A stretch of DNA of 64,000 nt, from contig NZ_RHLG01000002.1 in NCBI RefSeq assembly GCF_003712105.1, forward strand, positions 1 through 64,000, given 5' to 3'. The notes beneath the pieces were generated by a model that was given only the letters and a program-made list of their open reading frames with translations, was not told where the DNA came from and did not search any database. This DNA comes from Winogradskyella sp. Lineage in GTDB: Bacteria; Bacteroidota; Bacteroidia; Flavobacteriales; Flavobacteriaceae. Made by a program: the position numbers and the translations under genes. Shown here piece by piece: positions 19,299 through 28,694 of the stretch. Positions within the stretch are counted from its first letter, which is position 1, and each line of letters starts with the position of its first letter.

Positions 19299-20129
19299 AT
19301 GTCTATCTACATAGGCTATGAATTTTTAATAAAACCACTTCAACCAGCAACCGAAATTTTAATTGCTGAATTGGGTTATGCAGGGTTTGAAAGTTTTGTG
19401 GAAACACAAAATGGTCTTACTGCATATATACAAAAAGACGAATGGCGAGAAAATATTCTTGATGAGATTTTTATTTTGAAATCAGATGAATTCAAAATTA
19501 CATTCACTTTTCGAGATATAGAACAAACCAATTGGAATGCGGAGTGGGAAAAAAACTTCCAACCAATTATTGTAGATGATAAGGTAACCGTTAGAGCACC
19601 TTTTCATGATAAGCCAACTACCGATTATGACATTATTATAGAGCCAAAAATGAGCTTTGGTACTGGGCATCATGAAACTACTCATATGATGATTCAACAT
19701 ATTCTTCAAAATGATTTTACCGATAAATCAGTGTTAGATATGGGTTGTGGTACAGGTGTTCTTGCAATTTTAGCCGAAAAATGTGGTGCATCTAAACTAG
19801 ATGCTATAGATATTGATAATTGGTGTTATCTCAATAGTTTGGAAAACGTTGAACGAAATGATTGCAAAAACATTTTGGTTTATGAAGGTGATGTTTCACT
19901 TCTTGCTGATAAAAGCTATGATATAATTATTGCCAATATTAATCGAAATATTCTCTTAGCTGATATTCCAAAATATGCCGAGTGCTTAAACGCAAGCGGT
20001 ATTTTGTTTTTAAGTGGTTTTTACGAAGAGGATTTGCCTGTAATTACTTCGGTTTGCAATGTTAATAATTTAACATTTCAGGAGAAAATTGTTAAAAATA
20101 ATTGGATTTCAACGAAATTCGTCAAATAG
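19299..20129 (+). CDS. prmA: Ribosomal protein L11 methyltransferase
   Basis: SAM-dependent enzyme that trimethylates ribosomal protein L11. The 276-residue protein has an N-terminal substrate-recognition region (WNAEWEKNFQPI), MSFGTGHHETT, the SAM-binding motif LDMGCGTGVLAI (about 148-159) and the catalytic-loop motif IIIANINRNIL. It follows tpiA immediately, a frequent Bacteroidota order. Confidence 0.95.
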   Translation: MSIYIGYEFLIKPLQPATEILIAELGYAGFESFVETQNGLTAYIQKDEWRENILDEIFILKSDEFKITFTFRDIEQTNWNAEWEKNFQPIIVDDKVTVRAPFHDKPTTDYDIIIEPKMSFGTGHHETTHMMIQHILQNDFTDKSVLDMGCGTGVLAILAEKCGASKLDAIDIDNWCYLNSLENVERNDCKNILVYEGDVSLLADKSYDIIIANINRNILLADIPKYAECLNASGILFLSGFYEEDLPVITSVCNVNNLTFQEKIVKNNWISTKFVK

Positions 20130-20206
20130 AAAAATATCAATAAATAACTACTATTATTGAGATTGCTGTAAAAAATTATCATAATTTAACATAAAAAATT
20201 AATATA

Positions 20207-20225
20207 ATTACGGTTTTACCGTAAT
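20207..20225. promoter_or_regulatory. Perfect inverted repeat, possible operator
   Basis: ATTACGGT, TTT, ACCGTAAT: 8-bp arms with a 3-nt centre, in the 248-bp gap before the M57 protease gene. There is no T run, so a protein-binding site is more likely than a terminator. Confidence 0.4.
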
Positions 20226-20330
20226 CCAATCTTCATTTTAATACGTACATTTACGTAAATAATATTATTTATTCGTAGTCTTTTTATAGCAATTACCTCA
20301 TTGTATTTTGCCTAAATCTTCTACGCCCCA

Positions 20331-20342
20331 GATTACGTAATC
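20331..20342. promoter_or_regulatory. 12-bp perfect palindrome, possible operator
   Basis: GATTACGTAATC lies 36 bp before the ATG of the M57 protease gene. It shares the ATTACG/CGTAAT half-site with the inverted repeat at 20207-20225, so one regulator could bind both. This is inference only. Confidence 0.4.
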
Positions 20343-20377
20343 GAATAAAACAAATCATTAATTTTTAAACTTTTAAA

Positions 20378-21415
20378 ATGAAAAAGACTTTAAAACTTTG
20401 GACTTTTATGTTATGCCTTGGTACGTTTATTTTTACAGCCTGCCAAAAAGATGAGGCAAACGATGAACTCCTTAACTCGGAAACTGATAATATTATAAAT
20501 GCCGAAGGCGCTGCAAACAGAACACCGGTAACTGATCCTAATGTATTGAATGGTATCAAAGATCTAGATATTGATGTAGGTGCTATTACATTAGGAGATT
20601 TCCACTTACCTGATGGAACCATAGAAGAACGTATTTATATCGGAAATGATATTACGTTTACAAGAGAAGAGCTAAACTTGTTGATTGATGCAAGTTCTGC
20701 CGAAACCCGTCAGTATAGAACATTTAACTTAGTTGAAGGTGAGTTTCGAAATATAGATATCTTAGGATATACTGGTGGTACTCAAGCTCTATCAAGTAAA
20801 GCACAAACGGCATTGCAATGGGCAGTGAACAACTATAATAATTTGAATACTGCTTTACAATTTAACTTAACCTTTGGCACTAACTTTCAGGCTGCTGATA
20901 TGGTTGTGTATGACAATACCGTAAATAATCCTAGTGGAACAGGTGGTGTTGCTGGTTTCCCAACATCTGCAGGCAGACCAAATAAGTTTGTGCAAATTTA
21001 TGGTATTGAGCAATTCTCAACCAATGTTAATGAGCATGTAATTACTCATGAAATTGGTCACTCTGTAGGTTTTCGTCATTCGGATTGGTTTGACCGTTTG
21101 AGTTGTCCGCCGCAAGCTCAAGGTAATGAAGGTTCAGGATCTGATGGTGCAGTGCATATACCTGGTACACCAACAGGTAGAGATTTAACTTCTGTTATGC
21201 AAGCCTGCTTTTCGACAAGTGAAGACGGTGAGTTTAATGGTAATGACATCATAGCTTTAGAGTTTATGTATCCTGATACGCCTTCAGGACCATGTGATGG
21301 AGTACCAGAATGGCAAAGTGGTGTTAATTATAGCATAGGTGATCAAGTCACTTATTTCGGTAATCTATATGAACGCGTTTCCGGTGGTTGGACTTTATTA
21401 GGACCTTGTAACTAA
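20378..21415 (+). CDS. M57-like metalloprotease lipoprotein with CBM5/12-like C-terminus
   Basis: This 345-residue protein has a signal peptide with a probable lipobox ending at Cys22 (FTAC), so it is likely surface- or periplasm-anchored. Residues about 100-290 form a zinc-protease domain with HEIGHSVGFRHSDW (His224, Glu225, His228, His234), as in the M57 dual-action HEIGH family. Residues about 304-345 (WQSGVNYSIGDQVTYFGNLYE) look like a carbohydrate-binding module of the 5/12 type. It stands alone, with palindromes upstream and a strong terminator downstream. Confidence 0.85.
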   Translation: MKKTLKLWTFMLCLGTFIFTACQKDEANDELLNSETDNIINAEGAANRTPVTDPNVLNGIKDLDIDVGAITLGDFHLPDGTIEERIYIGNDITFTREELNLLIDASSAETRQYRTFNLVEGEFRNIDILGYTGGTQALSSKAQTALQWAVNNYNNLNTALQFNLTFGTNFQAADMVVYDNTVNNPSGTGGVAGFPTSAGRPNKFVQIYGIEQFSTNVNEHVITHEIGHSVGFRHSDWFDRLSCPPQAQGNEGSGSDGAVHIPGTPTGRDLTSVMQACFSTSEDGEFNGNDIIALEFMYPDTPSGPCDGVPEWQSGVNYSIGDQVTYFGNLYERVSGGWTLLGPCN

Positions 21416-21441
21416 TTAAATTGTTACACATATTAATCTTT

Positions 21442-21480
21442 AATGGATTGTTTGATTACCATCAAACAATCCATTTGTTT
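21442..21480 (+). terminator. Rho-independent terminator
   Basis: A perfect 15-bp stem, AATGGATTGTTTGAT with its complement ATCAAACAATCCATT and loop TACC, is followed by a T-rich TGTTT. It lies 27 bp after the M57 gene. Confidence 0.8.
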
Positions 21481-21581
21481 ATAGATCAATTAAATTTTAA
21501 CACTATAATCATATCTAATTGAAGTTCTTTTTCGTTTCACTATTAAATATTTTTTTAAATTAGCCGTAATCACAACTACAT

Positions 21582-21857
21582 ATGGGTTCACAGGAAAAAA
21601 CTCAAGAAGAATTATTAATAAAGGAAGACGTTGTTAAGCAAAACGAAATTGTTTTATTTAACGACGATGTCAATACGTTTGACCACGTTATTGATACACT
21701 CATTTATGCTTGTGATCATACTCCAGAACAAGCAGAGCAATGCTCTATTATAGTTCATTATAAAGGAAAGTGTACCGTTAAAACTGGACCTTACGAAGAC
21801 TTAAAACCGCGATGCTCTAAGCTTTTGCAAGCTGGCCTAAGCGCAGAAATCGTTTAG
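21582..21857 (+). CDS. clpS: ClpS protease adaptor
   Basis: Delivers N-degron substrates to ClpAP. The 91-residue protein has the ClpS core IVLFNDDVNTFDHVIDTL (about 23-40) and HYKGKCTVKTG. Length is normal. Its stop overlaps the stop of the convergent beta-barrel gene by 4 bp. Confidence 0.95.
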   Translation: MGSQEKTQEELLIKEDVVKQNEIVLFNDDVNTFDHVIDTLIYACDHTPEQAEQCSIIVHYKGKCTVKTGPYEDLKPRCSKLLQAGLSAEIV

Positions 21858-23065
21858 AAAAATTTAGAAAGTGTAAATCTTAGAAAACTGTCTTGACTGA
21901 AGTTAGACAGAATAAATTCTGATTGGTCTATACTGCTAAAAATTCGAGCTTCTAGCTCAGCCTTCCAGCTACTGCCAATGCGTCTTGAAGCTTCAATACT
22001 AAAAATCTTACTACTGGATTCTAAATCTGCAATTCCGCCAACAAGGATAGACGTGTCTTGAGTATCGTTTAGTGCAATTCTGCTTCCAAAGAAAAAATCA
22101 TTTTGAAGCGCATTTAATGCCAATTCATCTCTGTCATCATAAAGATATTCGCCCAAAAGACCAATATCCAAACCATTACCGTCAATGTTACTAAAGGTAT
22201 ATTCCAATCCTGCAGTCAATGCAAAGAAATCTTGTGCATCAGCACTGCGATAAATTGATTCAAACTTCCATAAAAACGCATTATGAGTTGCTTGAAGGTC
22301 TAAACCAATTTGGTTAATAACAGGATAAAAGGCATTAATTTGCCCATTAGGGTCAAATGTAAAAAGAGGTTCACGTCCATTACCGTAAAAATGAGAAATA
22401 CCGATATCAAAGGCACCTATGTAATGCGACCATCTAAAGGCCACGTCTTGCCGCCATTCTTCTGCACCACTTTCATAGCCTATATCATTTTCATCAATTA
22501 CCGTAGGAAATCTAAGTCGTCCTCTTTCACCTGGAAAAACACGTTTTCTATGAAACGGCATGTAGATAAAATCAAAATTACCATAATCAGTGGTTAAAGT
22601 AAATTGTAACATGGGTTGCCCAAGCTTAGCTTCACCATCAAATGACTCAACGGCGTCAGTCTGATTAATTATATCAACCAAATGATTACTTTCTGTAACG
22701 CCCCAAAATATTTTTTTTAGACCCGCACTAAACTCCCAATTATTGGCCGCTTTTTGATAATAAAGTTCTCTTATGTCCCAATGTGTTCTGTTATCGTCAC
22801 GATCTAATCTAAAGAAACCCGTAAAGTTGATGCTTTCATAACCTTTATTCCATTCTATGTTATACTCTGGAATTATGGCTATAGATGGAAAATGGTCTTT
22901 CTGACCTTGAAATTGAGGGCTATCCGTAAAATAACGATACTCACTTTGTACCTCGAGCTCAAAATCTTGAGTTGTGGATTTACTGTCTTCTTGAGCAATT
23001 ACAGTATTTAATGCAAATACTATGACAAGACTAAATAATTGAGTTATTATGTGTTTGATTCTCAT
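21854..23065 (-). CDS. Outer-membrane beta-barrel protein of an RND export operon
   Basis: This 403-residue protein has a signal peptide ending ALNTVIAQ and then alternating amphipathic strands to a C-terminal aromatic residue (LRFTLSKFF), as expected of an outer-membrane barrel. It resembles DUF1302-like porins, which typically occur with a lipoprotein-sorting-like protein and an MMPL-type RND permease, exactly the genes upstream here. It is the last gene of that operon, separated by a 112-bp gap. It is probably the outer-membrane part of the export route; substrate unknown. Confidence 0.7.
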   Translation of the reverse strand: MRIKHIITQLFSLVIVFALNTVIAQEDSKSTTQDFELEVQSEYRYFTDSPQFQGQKDHFPSIAIIPEYNIEWNKGYESINFTGFFRLDRDDNRTHWDIRELYYQKAANNWEFSAGLKKIFWGVTESNHLVDIINQTDAVESFDGEAKLGQPMLQFTLTTDYGNFDFIYMPFHRKRVFPGERGRLRFPTVIDENDIGYESGAEEWRQDVAFRWSHYIGAFDIGISHFYGNGREPLFTFDPNGQINAFYPVINQIGLDLQATHNAFLWKFESIYRSADAQDFFALTAGLEYTFSNIDGNGLDIGLLGEYLYDDRDELALNALQNDFFFGSRIALNDTQDTSILVGGIADLESSSKIFSIEASRRIGSSWKAELEARIFSSIDQSEFILSNFSQDSFLRFTLSKFF

Positions 23066-23177
23066 CTTAAATGAAATAAAAAAGAAAATGCCGAAAACTA
23101 TTGCTATTAATCAAATACTAAACTATAAATACCATGAAATTAAATAGTTAACGGCATTACTTTGCTTTTAAGAGTTA

Positions 23178-23975
23178 CTATTTTCCAGCTCTTTTTAAGG
23201 CTACTTGAGAAAAATCGTCTTCAGTAAGATTTACATCAAAGTTGTAATCATTAAAATCTAAACGCGTCTCTTTATTACTTTGATGATTTACCATATTGAA
23301 AACTGATGCTCTCCAGAACTTGCCTTTATATAATTTGTAACCTGAATAGGTCAAAGTTTTTAAAAGCGCATTCTTTCTATCGTAAAACTCTACTTTTTCA
23401 ATGCGATAGCCTTTATCTTTATTATAGCTTACTAGCCTTCTGGTGTATCCTGATTTTGGATCTACAGGATCTTGCTCAACAATAAGCAACGCACCATTTT
23501 CTTTTACGAACTTATAAGTGTACTTTTCTACTTCTTGTGATGACAAATCTTCGTAAGCAAACTCGCTTCCTACAAAAGGACCAGATTTGTTATTAGAAGA
23601 AATTCTTTTCACACGCTTAATAGAAGGTAGAAATAACCACTGGTCGTCAGAACCTACTTTGTGCGTAAATGTTAAAGTAGATGTGCCTTTTACATCTTTA
23701 GGGCTATTGAACACGATAAGAGATTTATCACCATCTTCGGTCAATTCTAAGGTCTTGGTGGTTAATGAACGCTCACTTGTTTGCCCATTTTTATTTTTTA
23801 AGGTCATTTTTAATTCTACTGTAGAGCTGTTAAATCCTAAGTCAGCTTGTTCAGCAGCTTTTGCTATTTCTAATCCGCGTTCTTCAGGAGTTTGTGCACT
23901 CAATACACCTACTATTGAAAATGCTAATCCAAAAAGCACTAATTTTTTTTTATGATTATGTTTTAAAAAATTCAT
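23178..23975 (-). CDS. Outer membrane lipoprotein-sorting protein (LolA-like, COG2834)
   Basis: This 265-residue protein has a signal peptide (LFGLAFSIVGVLSAQ) and a LolA/LolB-like half-barrel: MTLKNKNGQTSERSL, WLFLPSIKRVKRISSNNKSGPFVGSEFAYEDLS and YDRKNALLKTLTYSGYK. This family commonly partners with RND permeases and may shuttle lipid-like substrate across the periplasm. It starts 5 bp after the RND gene stop, so the two are cotranscribed. Confidence 0.88.
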   Translation of the reverse strand: MNFLKHNHKKKLVLFGLAFSIVGVLSAQTPEERGLEIAKAAEQADLGFNSSTVELKMTLKNKNGQTSERSLTTKTLELTEDGDKSLIVFNSPKDVKGTSTLTFTHKVGSDDQWLFLPSIKRVKRISSNNKSGPFVGSEFAYEDLSSQEVEKYTYKFVKENGALLIVEQDPVDPKSGYTRRLVSYNKDKGYRIEKVEFYDRKNALLKTLTYSGYKLYKGKFWRASVFNMVNHQSNKETRLDFNDYNFDVNLTEDDFSQVALKRAGK

Positions 23976-23980
23976 GATAA

Positions 23981-26341
23981 TTAATTTTTGTTGTTTGTGT
24001 TTATAATTGTTTTGTTACTACTTGTTAAAATCAGTAATGATGGTAATAGAATAAAATCAATGATTAATGCTGCAAGTATTATGATTACTGTAATTCTCGC
24101 CATATAACTATTTAAAGCAAATGACGAAGTTGACATTACTGCGAATCCAGTTAATAATACAATTGTTGTTGTAACCAAAGCTTTACCTACGGTTTCAAAT
24201 GCATAGACTACTGCTTCTTTTGCATTATAACCAAGCTCTCGCTGCGCTCTTAAAAATTTGCTCATAAAGTGAACAGTGTCGTCAACGATGATTCCTAAAG
24301 TCATTCCAAAAACGATAACCATTCCAGTATTGATTTGCCCTTTGTATAAAGCCCATAGTCCAAAGCCTACTAAAACAGGAGCTACGTTTGGAATGATGCT
24401 CAATACTCCAAGTTTTAAATTTCTAAGGGCAAAAATCAACACTATTGAGATTAAGATTAATGCGATAACATTTCCTTTAAACATGCTATCTGCTTGTCTA
24501 AATCCAAGTTTAGAGAACATTAGTGTTGGGCTAACGCCAATAGCATGCATAGCTTCGGGTGTATTATTTTTTAGCCAATCTTCACCACGTTTAGAGAATG
24601 CAATCATATCTGCACTTGTTACATTTTCTATAGTGACTGTTACTCGAGTTTCGGATTTGTCAACGTTGATTTGATTGTTAAGATCAAGTCCAAAAGGTAA
24701 TGATAGCTCATACAGTAAAAGGTATTGCGCAGCTTCCTCCCGATTATCAGGAATTCTGTAGTAAGCTTCATCATCACCATGCATAGAACGATTCACTCGT
24801 CTTGCAACTTCGCTAAATGCATTGACATGGACTACTTCAGGCTGTTGTTCTAACCAGGTTTCAAAAGCATTAAGATTGTTTAAATATTCGGGGTTATTTA
24901 TGCCACCGCTTTCGCCACTTCCAATGGAATATTCCACATTATAAATACCTGTTAAGTTTTCACTTATATAATCTGTGTCCGTTCTAAATTCAACACTTTC
25001 ATCAAAATAGTTAATGAACTCATCATTAAATTCGTTTTTAGTTGCCAAATAAGTTAATCCTGAAATAATAGCGAGAGATATAACCGTTAAACGCACAGGT
25101 TGTTTTACAATATAGTTACCCAAAGACGTATACCAATTTGCTTTTGGCGTTACAGTTTTTTCGGTCTTAACTTTAGATTTTACAGGCAGAATAGCCATTA
25201 ATGCAGGTAATGCCGTTGTTGAGTAAATAAAAGCCATGGTCATACCAAAAGCCGTGATATTTCCTAAGTCCCAAAACGGCGGAACATCTCCGAAATTCAT
25301 AGTAAGAAAACCGATAACAGTTGTTAAACTTGTAATGAAAACTGGCATAAAATTAAGTCGCATAGATTCGATTAAGGCATCTATTTTACTTAGGCCATCT
25401 TTCCGCATTTTTTGCAGCATGGTGATGAGTATATGAATACTATCAGCAACAGCTAAGGTTAGAATCATAGTTGGAAATACGGATGATGGTGGAGTGAGTT
25501 TAATACCCATTATTCCAACAAACCCAACCGCACTCATAATTGAGAACATTACAACCACTAATGTTGCTATAGTACTGTATATATTTCGGGTTAAAATAAA
25601 TGTTGTGATGATGACAATTACCAGCATTATCATTGTCAGCATTAAATCCTTCATAGAAGATTCAAAAAACGCAGTATTTAGAGGAACAAGGCCAGAGCTA
25701 TGCACTTCAAAGTTTGGGTGAGATTCTTTAAAGTTGGCTATCATTTCTCTAACAAACGTAGTTACTTCAGGGATTTCTGTGGCACTATCCTTTCCAGGTA
25801 ATCTTACCGTGATGTTTACCGCAGTAACACTACCAGACTCATTAACTATACGGTTAACAAGTAAAGGCTCTTTTAGTGCTTTTTCTTTTATTTGAGATAC
25901 GTCGGACTCGGTTTTTAAATGCGATTCGTATGATAAATCATCAACATAAAGATCATCACCTTGTGCACTTGTATGTTGAAAGTTTGTGAGCGCATCTACA
26001 CGAGATGAATAAGGTGTATTCCAAGCTTCGGCTGTAAGCTCTTCAATAGCTGTAAGATTCTCTTTGGTAAATACATTTTTATTTGAAGGTGATAAAACTA
26101 AGATTACATTATCGTCCTTGGTGTATTTCTCCTGGAGCGCATCAAAAGCTTCTAATTCTGGGTTGGATTTGCTAAAAAAGACATGATAATCGCCATCAAA
26201 TTCCATATTACCTTGAGAACCTAATCCCATGGCAAGAATAATTGAGGCGAGAAGTACATACCATTTTCTTTTGATTACAAATTTTGCCCAGTTTACAGCA
26301 AACTTGTTTGCGGAGTCTTTTACTTTTTTAAGTGCATTCAT
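23981..26341 (-). CDS. RND/MMPL-family transporter
   Basis: This 786-residue inner-membrane permease has two repeats, each of one membrane helix, a large periplasmic loop and five further helices (about 20-40 and 225-375; about 415-435 and 620-775). It carries the sterol-sensing-like motifs AVADSIHILITML and GIIVDDTVHFMSKF. It belongs to COG1033/MMPL rather than the AcrB class (about 1030 residues), so it needs no classical AcrA partner. The neighbours point to transport of a hydrophobic compound. A TetR operator pair lies in its promoter region. Confidence 0.92.
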   Translation of the reverse strand: MNALKKVKDSANKFAVNWAKFVIKRKWYVLLASIILAMGLGSQGNMEFDGDYHVFFSKSNPELEAFDALQEKYTKDDNVILVLSPSNKNVFTKENLTAIEELTAEAWNTPYSSRVDALTNFQHTSAQGDDLYVDDLSYESHLKTESDVSQIKEKALKEPLLVNRIVNESGSVTAVNITVRLPGKDSATEIPEVTTFVREMIANFKESHPNFEVHSSGLVPLNTAFFESSMKDLMLTMIMLVIVIITTFILTRNIYSTIATLVVVMFSIMSAVGFVGIMGIKLTPPSSVFPTMILTLAVADSIHILITMLQKMRKDGLSKIDALIESMRLNFMPVFITSLTTVIGFLTMNFGDVPPFWDLGNITAFGMTMAFIYSTTALPALMAILPVKSKVKTEKTVTPKANWYTSLGNYIVKQPVRLTVISLAIISGLTYLATKNEFNDEFINYFDESVEFRTDTDYISENLTGIYNVEYSIGSGESGGINNPEYLNNLNAFETWLEQQPEVVHVNAFSEVARRVNRSMHGDDEAYYRIPDNREEAAQYLLLYELSLPFGLDLNNQINVDKSETRVTVTIENVTSADMIAFSKRGEDWLKNNTPEAMHAIGVSPTLMFSKLGFRQADSMFKGNVIALILISIVLIFALRNLKLGVLSIIPNVAPVLVGFGLWALYKGQINTGMVIVFGMTLGIIVDDTVHFMSKFLRAQRELGYNAKEAVVYAFETVGKALVTTTIVLLTGFAVMSTSSFALNSYMARITVIIILAALIIDFILLPSLLILTSSNKTIINTNNKN

Positions 26342-26356
26342 TGTCTTTTGGTTATA

Positions 26357-26370
26357 TGACCAGTCAATTA
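26357..26370. promoter_or_regulatory. Probable TetR half-operator
   Basis: TGACCAGTCAATTA shares TGACCAGTC with the better site at 26458-26484 and lies only 16 bp before the RND start codon, in the leader region. Confidence 0.4.
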
Positions 26371-26457
26371 CTTATTAATGATGGTCGTTTGTTAGTTTTA
26401 TTTATAAGACGAATATGTTCATATGTTAGAGGACAAGAAATTAAAATTAATTATAAT

Positions 26458-26484
26458 TGACCAGTCGTCTATTAAATAAATAAA
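26458..26484. promoter_or_regulatory. Probable TetR operator of the RND operon
   Basis: Read on the minus strand, the core TAGACGACTGGTCA is preceded by TTTATTTA. It matches the tetR promoter site at 27112-27134 in 21 of 23 positions. The core has GAC and GTC arms five bases apart. It lies between tetR and the RND operon. Confidence 0.6.
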
Positions 26485-26489
26485 AAAAA

Positions 26490-27086
26490 TTATTTTAAAA
26501 GAACATTTTTAACCATGTTCATAAAATTATCTATTGGATATGAACTATTCATTTCTTTCATAGTTGTCATTGACCCTTTTCCAGCATCTTCAATAAATGC
26601 TGCTATATCAGCTGCTGGCATTATATTCGAAATCTCACCTAAGTCTTGTGCTTCTTGAATAACTCCAGTAATCAGTGACAAAATATATCCTTCTTTTTTC
26701 AATATTGTATTTCTAATCAGTTCACTATGCTCCGACATTTCATTTCCAATATTACAAGCCAAACACCCCATTTTACAATCCATTTCATTTTTTAGCATAT
26801 TATATCTGAAATCATGAAAGTTTAATAATCGTTGTTTTGGTGAAATCGATTTGTCAAGAAGAATACCCTTTAACGGTACAAAGTTTTGTTCAAAATATTT
26901 ATCAATGGCTTTTACCGCGAAATCTTCTTTGCTTTCAAAATAAAAATAGAAAGATCCTTTAGGCACATCAGCCGCTTTTACAATATCGTTGACGCTAGTT
27001 GCATTGTAACCCTTAGACCACAACAACTCCATACCTTTATCCAAAAGGGTATCAATCTTTATATCGCGTTTTAATGTTTTTTCCAT
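26490..27086 (-). CDS. TetR/AcrR-family repressor
   Basis: This 198-residue protein has an N-terminal helix-turn-helix (GYNATSVNDIVKAADVPKGSFYFYFESKEDF, about 25-55) and a ligand-binding region containing CKMGCLACNIGNEM, typical of the C-terminal TetR_C_6/AcrR class. It lies immediately upstream of the RND operon, on the same strand. Matching operators at both promoters suggest autoregulation and repression of the pump, relieved by an unknown ligand, possibly the pump's substrate. Confidence 0.93.
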   Translation of the reverse strand: MEKTLKRDIKIDTLLDKGMELLWSKGYNATSVNDIVKAADVPKGSFYFYFESKEDFAVKAIDKYFEQNFVPLKGILLDKSISPKQRLLNFHDFRYNMLKNEMDCKMGCLACNIGNEMSEHSELIRNTILKKEGYILSLITGVIQEAQDLGEISNIMPAADIAAFIEDAGKGSMTTMKEMNSSYPIDNFMNMVKNVLLK

Positions 27087-27103
27087 TTTTAAATTTGATG
27101 GTT

Positions 27104-27134
27104 CAAAGATATGACCACTCGTCTAGTAAATAAA
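27104..27134 (-). promoter_or_regulatory. tetR promoter with overlapping operator
   Basis: On the minus strand, TATCTTTG at 27104-27111 fits the -7 consensus, 17 bp before the tetR ATG. It abuts the operator core TAGACGAGTGGTCA (27112-27125), which fills the spacer. Repressor bound there would block RNA polymerase. Confidence 0.6.
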
Positions 27135-27216
27135 AATTTTCCGTGTTAAAATTATTATAAACGAAAAAATATATTTATAAAATACTGATAAACAAAGGGT
27201 TGTGTTTGTTACTCAA

Positions 27217-28623
27217 CTATAAACTAGAAGGGCAAACAAAGTCTGTAGTTGGTAGATCCGTTTTTTTGATGGCTCCAAATCCACCTGCTACATCAACAAG
27301 GTTATGAAAACCTCTAGCTTTTAAAATAGAGGCAGCAATTACCGATCTGTAACCACCAGCACAATGAATATGATATGTTTTATCTCTATCAATCTGATGC
27401 ATATTAGTATTAATATAATCCAATGCAAAGTGCTGTGCATTTTCTAAATGCATAGAATTGTATTCTCCATCTTTACGAACATCAAGAATATTTAAGTCCT
27501 TACGTTTTACTTCACTAGCAAATTCTTCAGCAGAGATAGATTCTAAAGTATCAATGTCTTTACCCGAAGCCTCCCAAGCATTAATACCACCTTCAAGATA
27601 TCCTAATGTGTTATCATAGCCTACACGAGATAATCTTGTAACAGCCTCAGCAGATTTACCTTCAGGTACAACTAATAAAATAGGTTGATTAATATCTGAA
27701 ATTAATGCACCTACCCATGGAGCAAATTGGCCATTAAGTCCAATAAAAATAGAGTTAGGTATATGCCCTTTTATATATTCTGATTGTGGTCTTACATCAA
27801 GAACAAGCGCAGATTTTTGATTAGCTAAATCTTCAAATTGTTTAGGACTGAGCGCAATATTTCCGGTTTCTAAAACCGTATCAAAATCTGCATACCCTTT
27901 TTTATTTAGCATTGCATTTTTTGCAAAATATTGTGGTGGTGGAGCAATGCCATCAAGCAATTCTTTTACAAATTCATCTTTAGTCATGTCTGACCGTAAT
28001 GCATAATTGGTTTGCTTTTGCTCACCTAAAACACCAACAGTTTCTTTACTCAAATTCTTACCACATGCAGAACCTGCGCCATGAGCAGGATATACAATAA
28101 CATCATCAGCCAAAGGCATGATTTTGTTTCTTAGAGAATCGTACATCATTGCAGCTAAATCTTCTTTAGTAAGGTCAGATTTTATGGCTAAATCGGGTCT
28201 ACCTACATCACCTAAGAATAATGTGTCACCAGAGAAAATAGCATAATCTTTTTCATTTTCGTCCTTTAATAAATACGTTACAGATTCCAATGTGTGCCCA
28301 GGTGTGTGCAAAACTTTGAAAGTAAGTTTACCTAGTTTTAATTCTTCTCCATCAATTGCAGAATGCATATCATAATCAGTTTGTGCACCTGGACCATATA
28401 CAATAGTAGCTCCTGTTTTTTTTGCTAAATCTACATGACCAGAAACAAAATCTGCATGAAAATGTGTTTCTAAAATATATTTGATTTCGCAATTATTTGC
28501 TTCAGCTTTGTCAATATACTGTTGAATTTCGCGTAAAGGATCAATGATTGCTACTTCACCATCAGACTCTACATAATATGCACCTTGTGATAAACATCCG
28601 GTATATAATTGTTCTATCTTCAT
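27217..28623 (-). CDS. Persulfide dioxygenase-like MBL hydrolase fused to two rhodanese domains
   Basis: The start chosen is ATG at 28621-28623 (468 residues): the protein then begins MKIEQLYTGCLSQGAYY as in the family, and a -7 box overlaps the longer TTG-start version. Residues about 1-220 are an ETHE1-like metallo-beta-lactamase fold with THFHADFVSGH (His54, His56, Asp58, His63), HTPGHT and VYPAHGAGS. The first rhodanese domain (about 265-350) has VPEGKSAEA in place of a Cys loop and is probably inactive; the second (about 365-455) keeps HCAGGYRS with the catalytic Cys. The likely role is oxidation of glutathione-like persulfide and sulfur transfer. Confidence 0.92.
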   Translation of the reverse strand: MKIEQLYTGCLSQGAYYVESDGEVAIIDPLREIQQYIDKAEANNCEIKYILETHFHADFVSGHVDLAKKTGATIVYGPGAQTDYDMHSAIDGEELKLGKLTFKVLHTPGHTLESVTYLLKDENEKDYAIFSGDTLFLGDVGRPDLAIKSDLTKEDLAAMMYDSLRNKIMPLADDVIVYPAHGAGSACGKNLSKETVGVLGEQKQTNYALRSDMTKDEFVKELLDGIAPPPQYFAKNAMLNKKGYADFDTVLETGNIALSPKQFEDLANQKSALVLDVRPQSEYIKGHIPNSIFIGLNGQFAPWVGALISDINQPILLVVPEGKSAEAVTRLSRVGYDNTLGYLEGGINAWEASGKDIDTLESISAEEFASEVKRKDLNILDVRKDGEYNSMHLENAQHFALDYINTNMHQIDRDKTYHIHCAGGYRSVIAASILKARGFHNLVDVAGGFGAIKKTDLPTTDFVCPSSL

Positions 28624-28641
28624 TTTCAATTTTTTGGAGTT

Positions 28642-28649
28642 CAAATTTA
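28642..28649 (-). promoter_or_regulatory. -7 promoter element of the MBL-rhodanese gene
   Basis: On the minus strand, TAAATTTG fits TAnnTTTG, 18 bp before the ATG at 28623. It suggests the gene can be transcribed independently of the TauE gene upstream. Confidence 0.35.
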
Positions 28650-28694
28650 CAAAACCTAGACTAGTTGTATTGTTTTTATTTCTTTTAAATGAAT

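Noticed and set aside
28624..28644. TTG start for the MBL-rhodanese gene
   Set aside because: It overlaps the probable -7 box, and the family starts at MKIEQLY.
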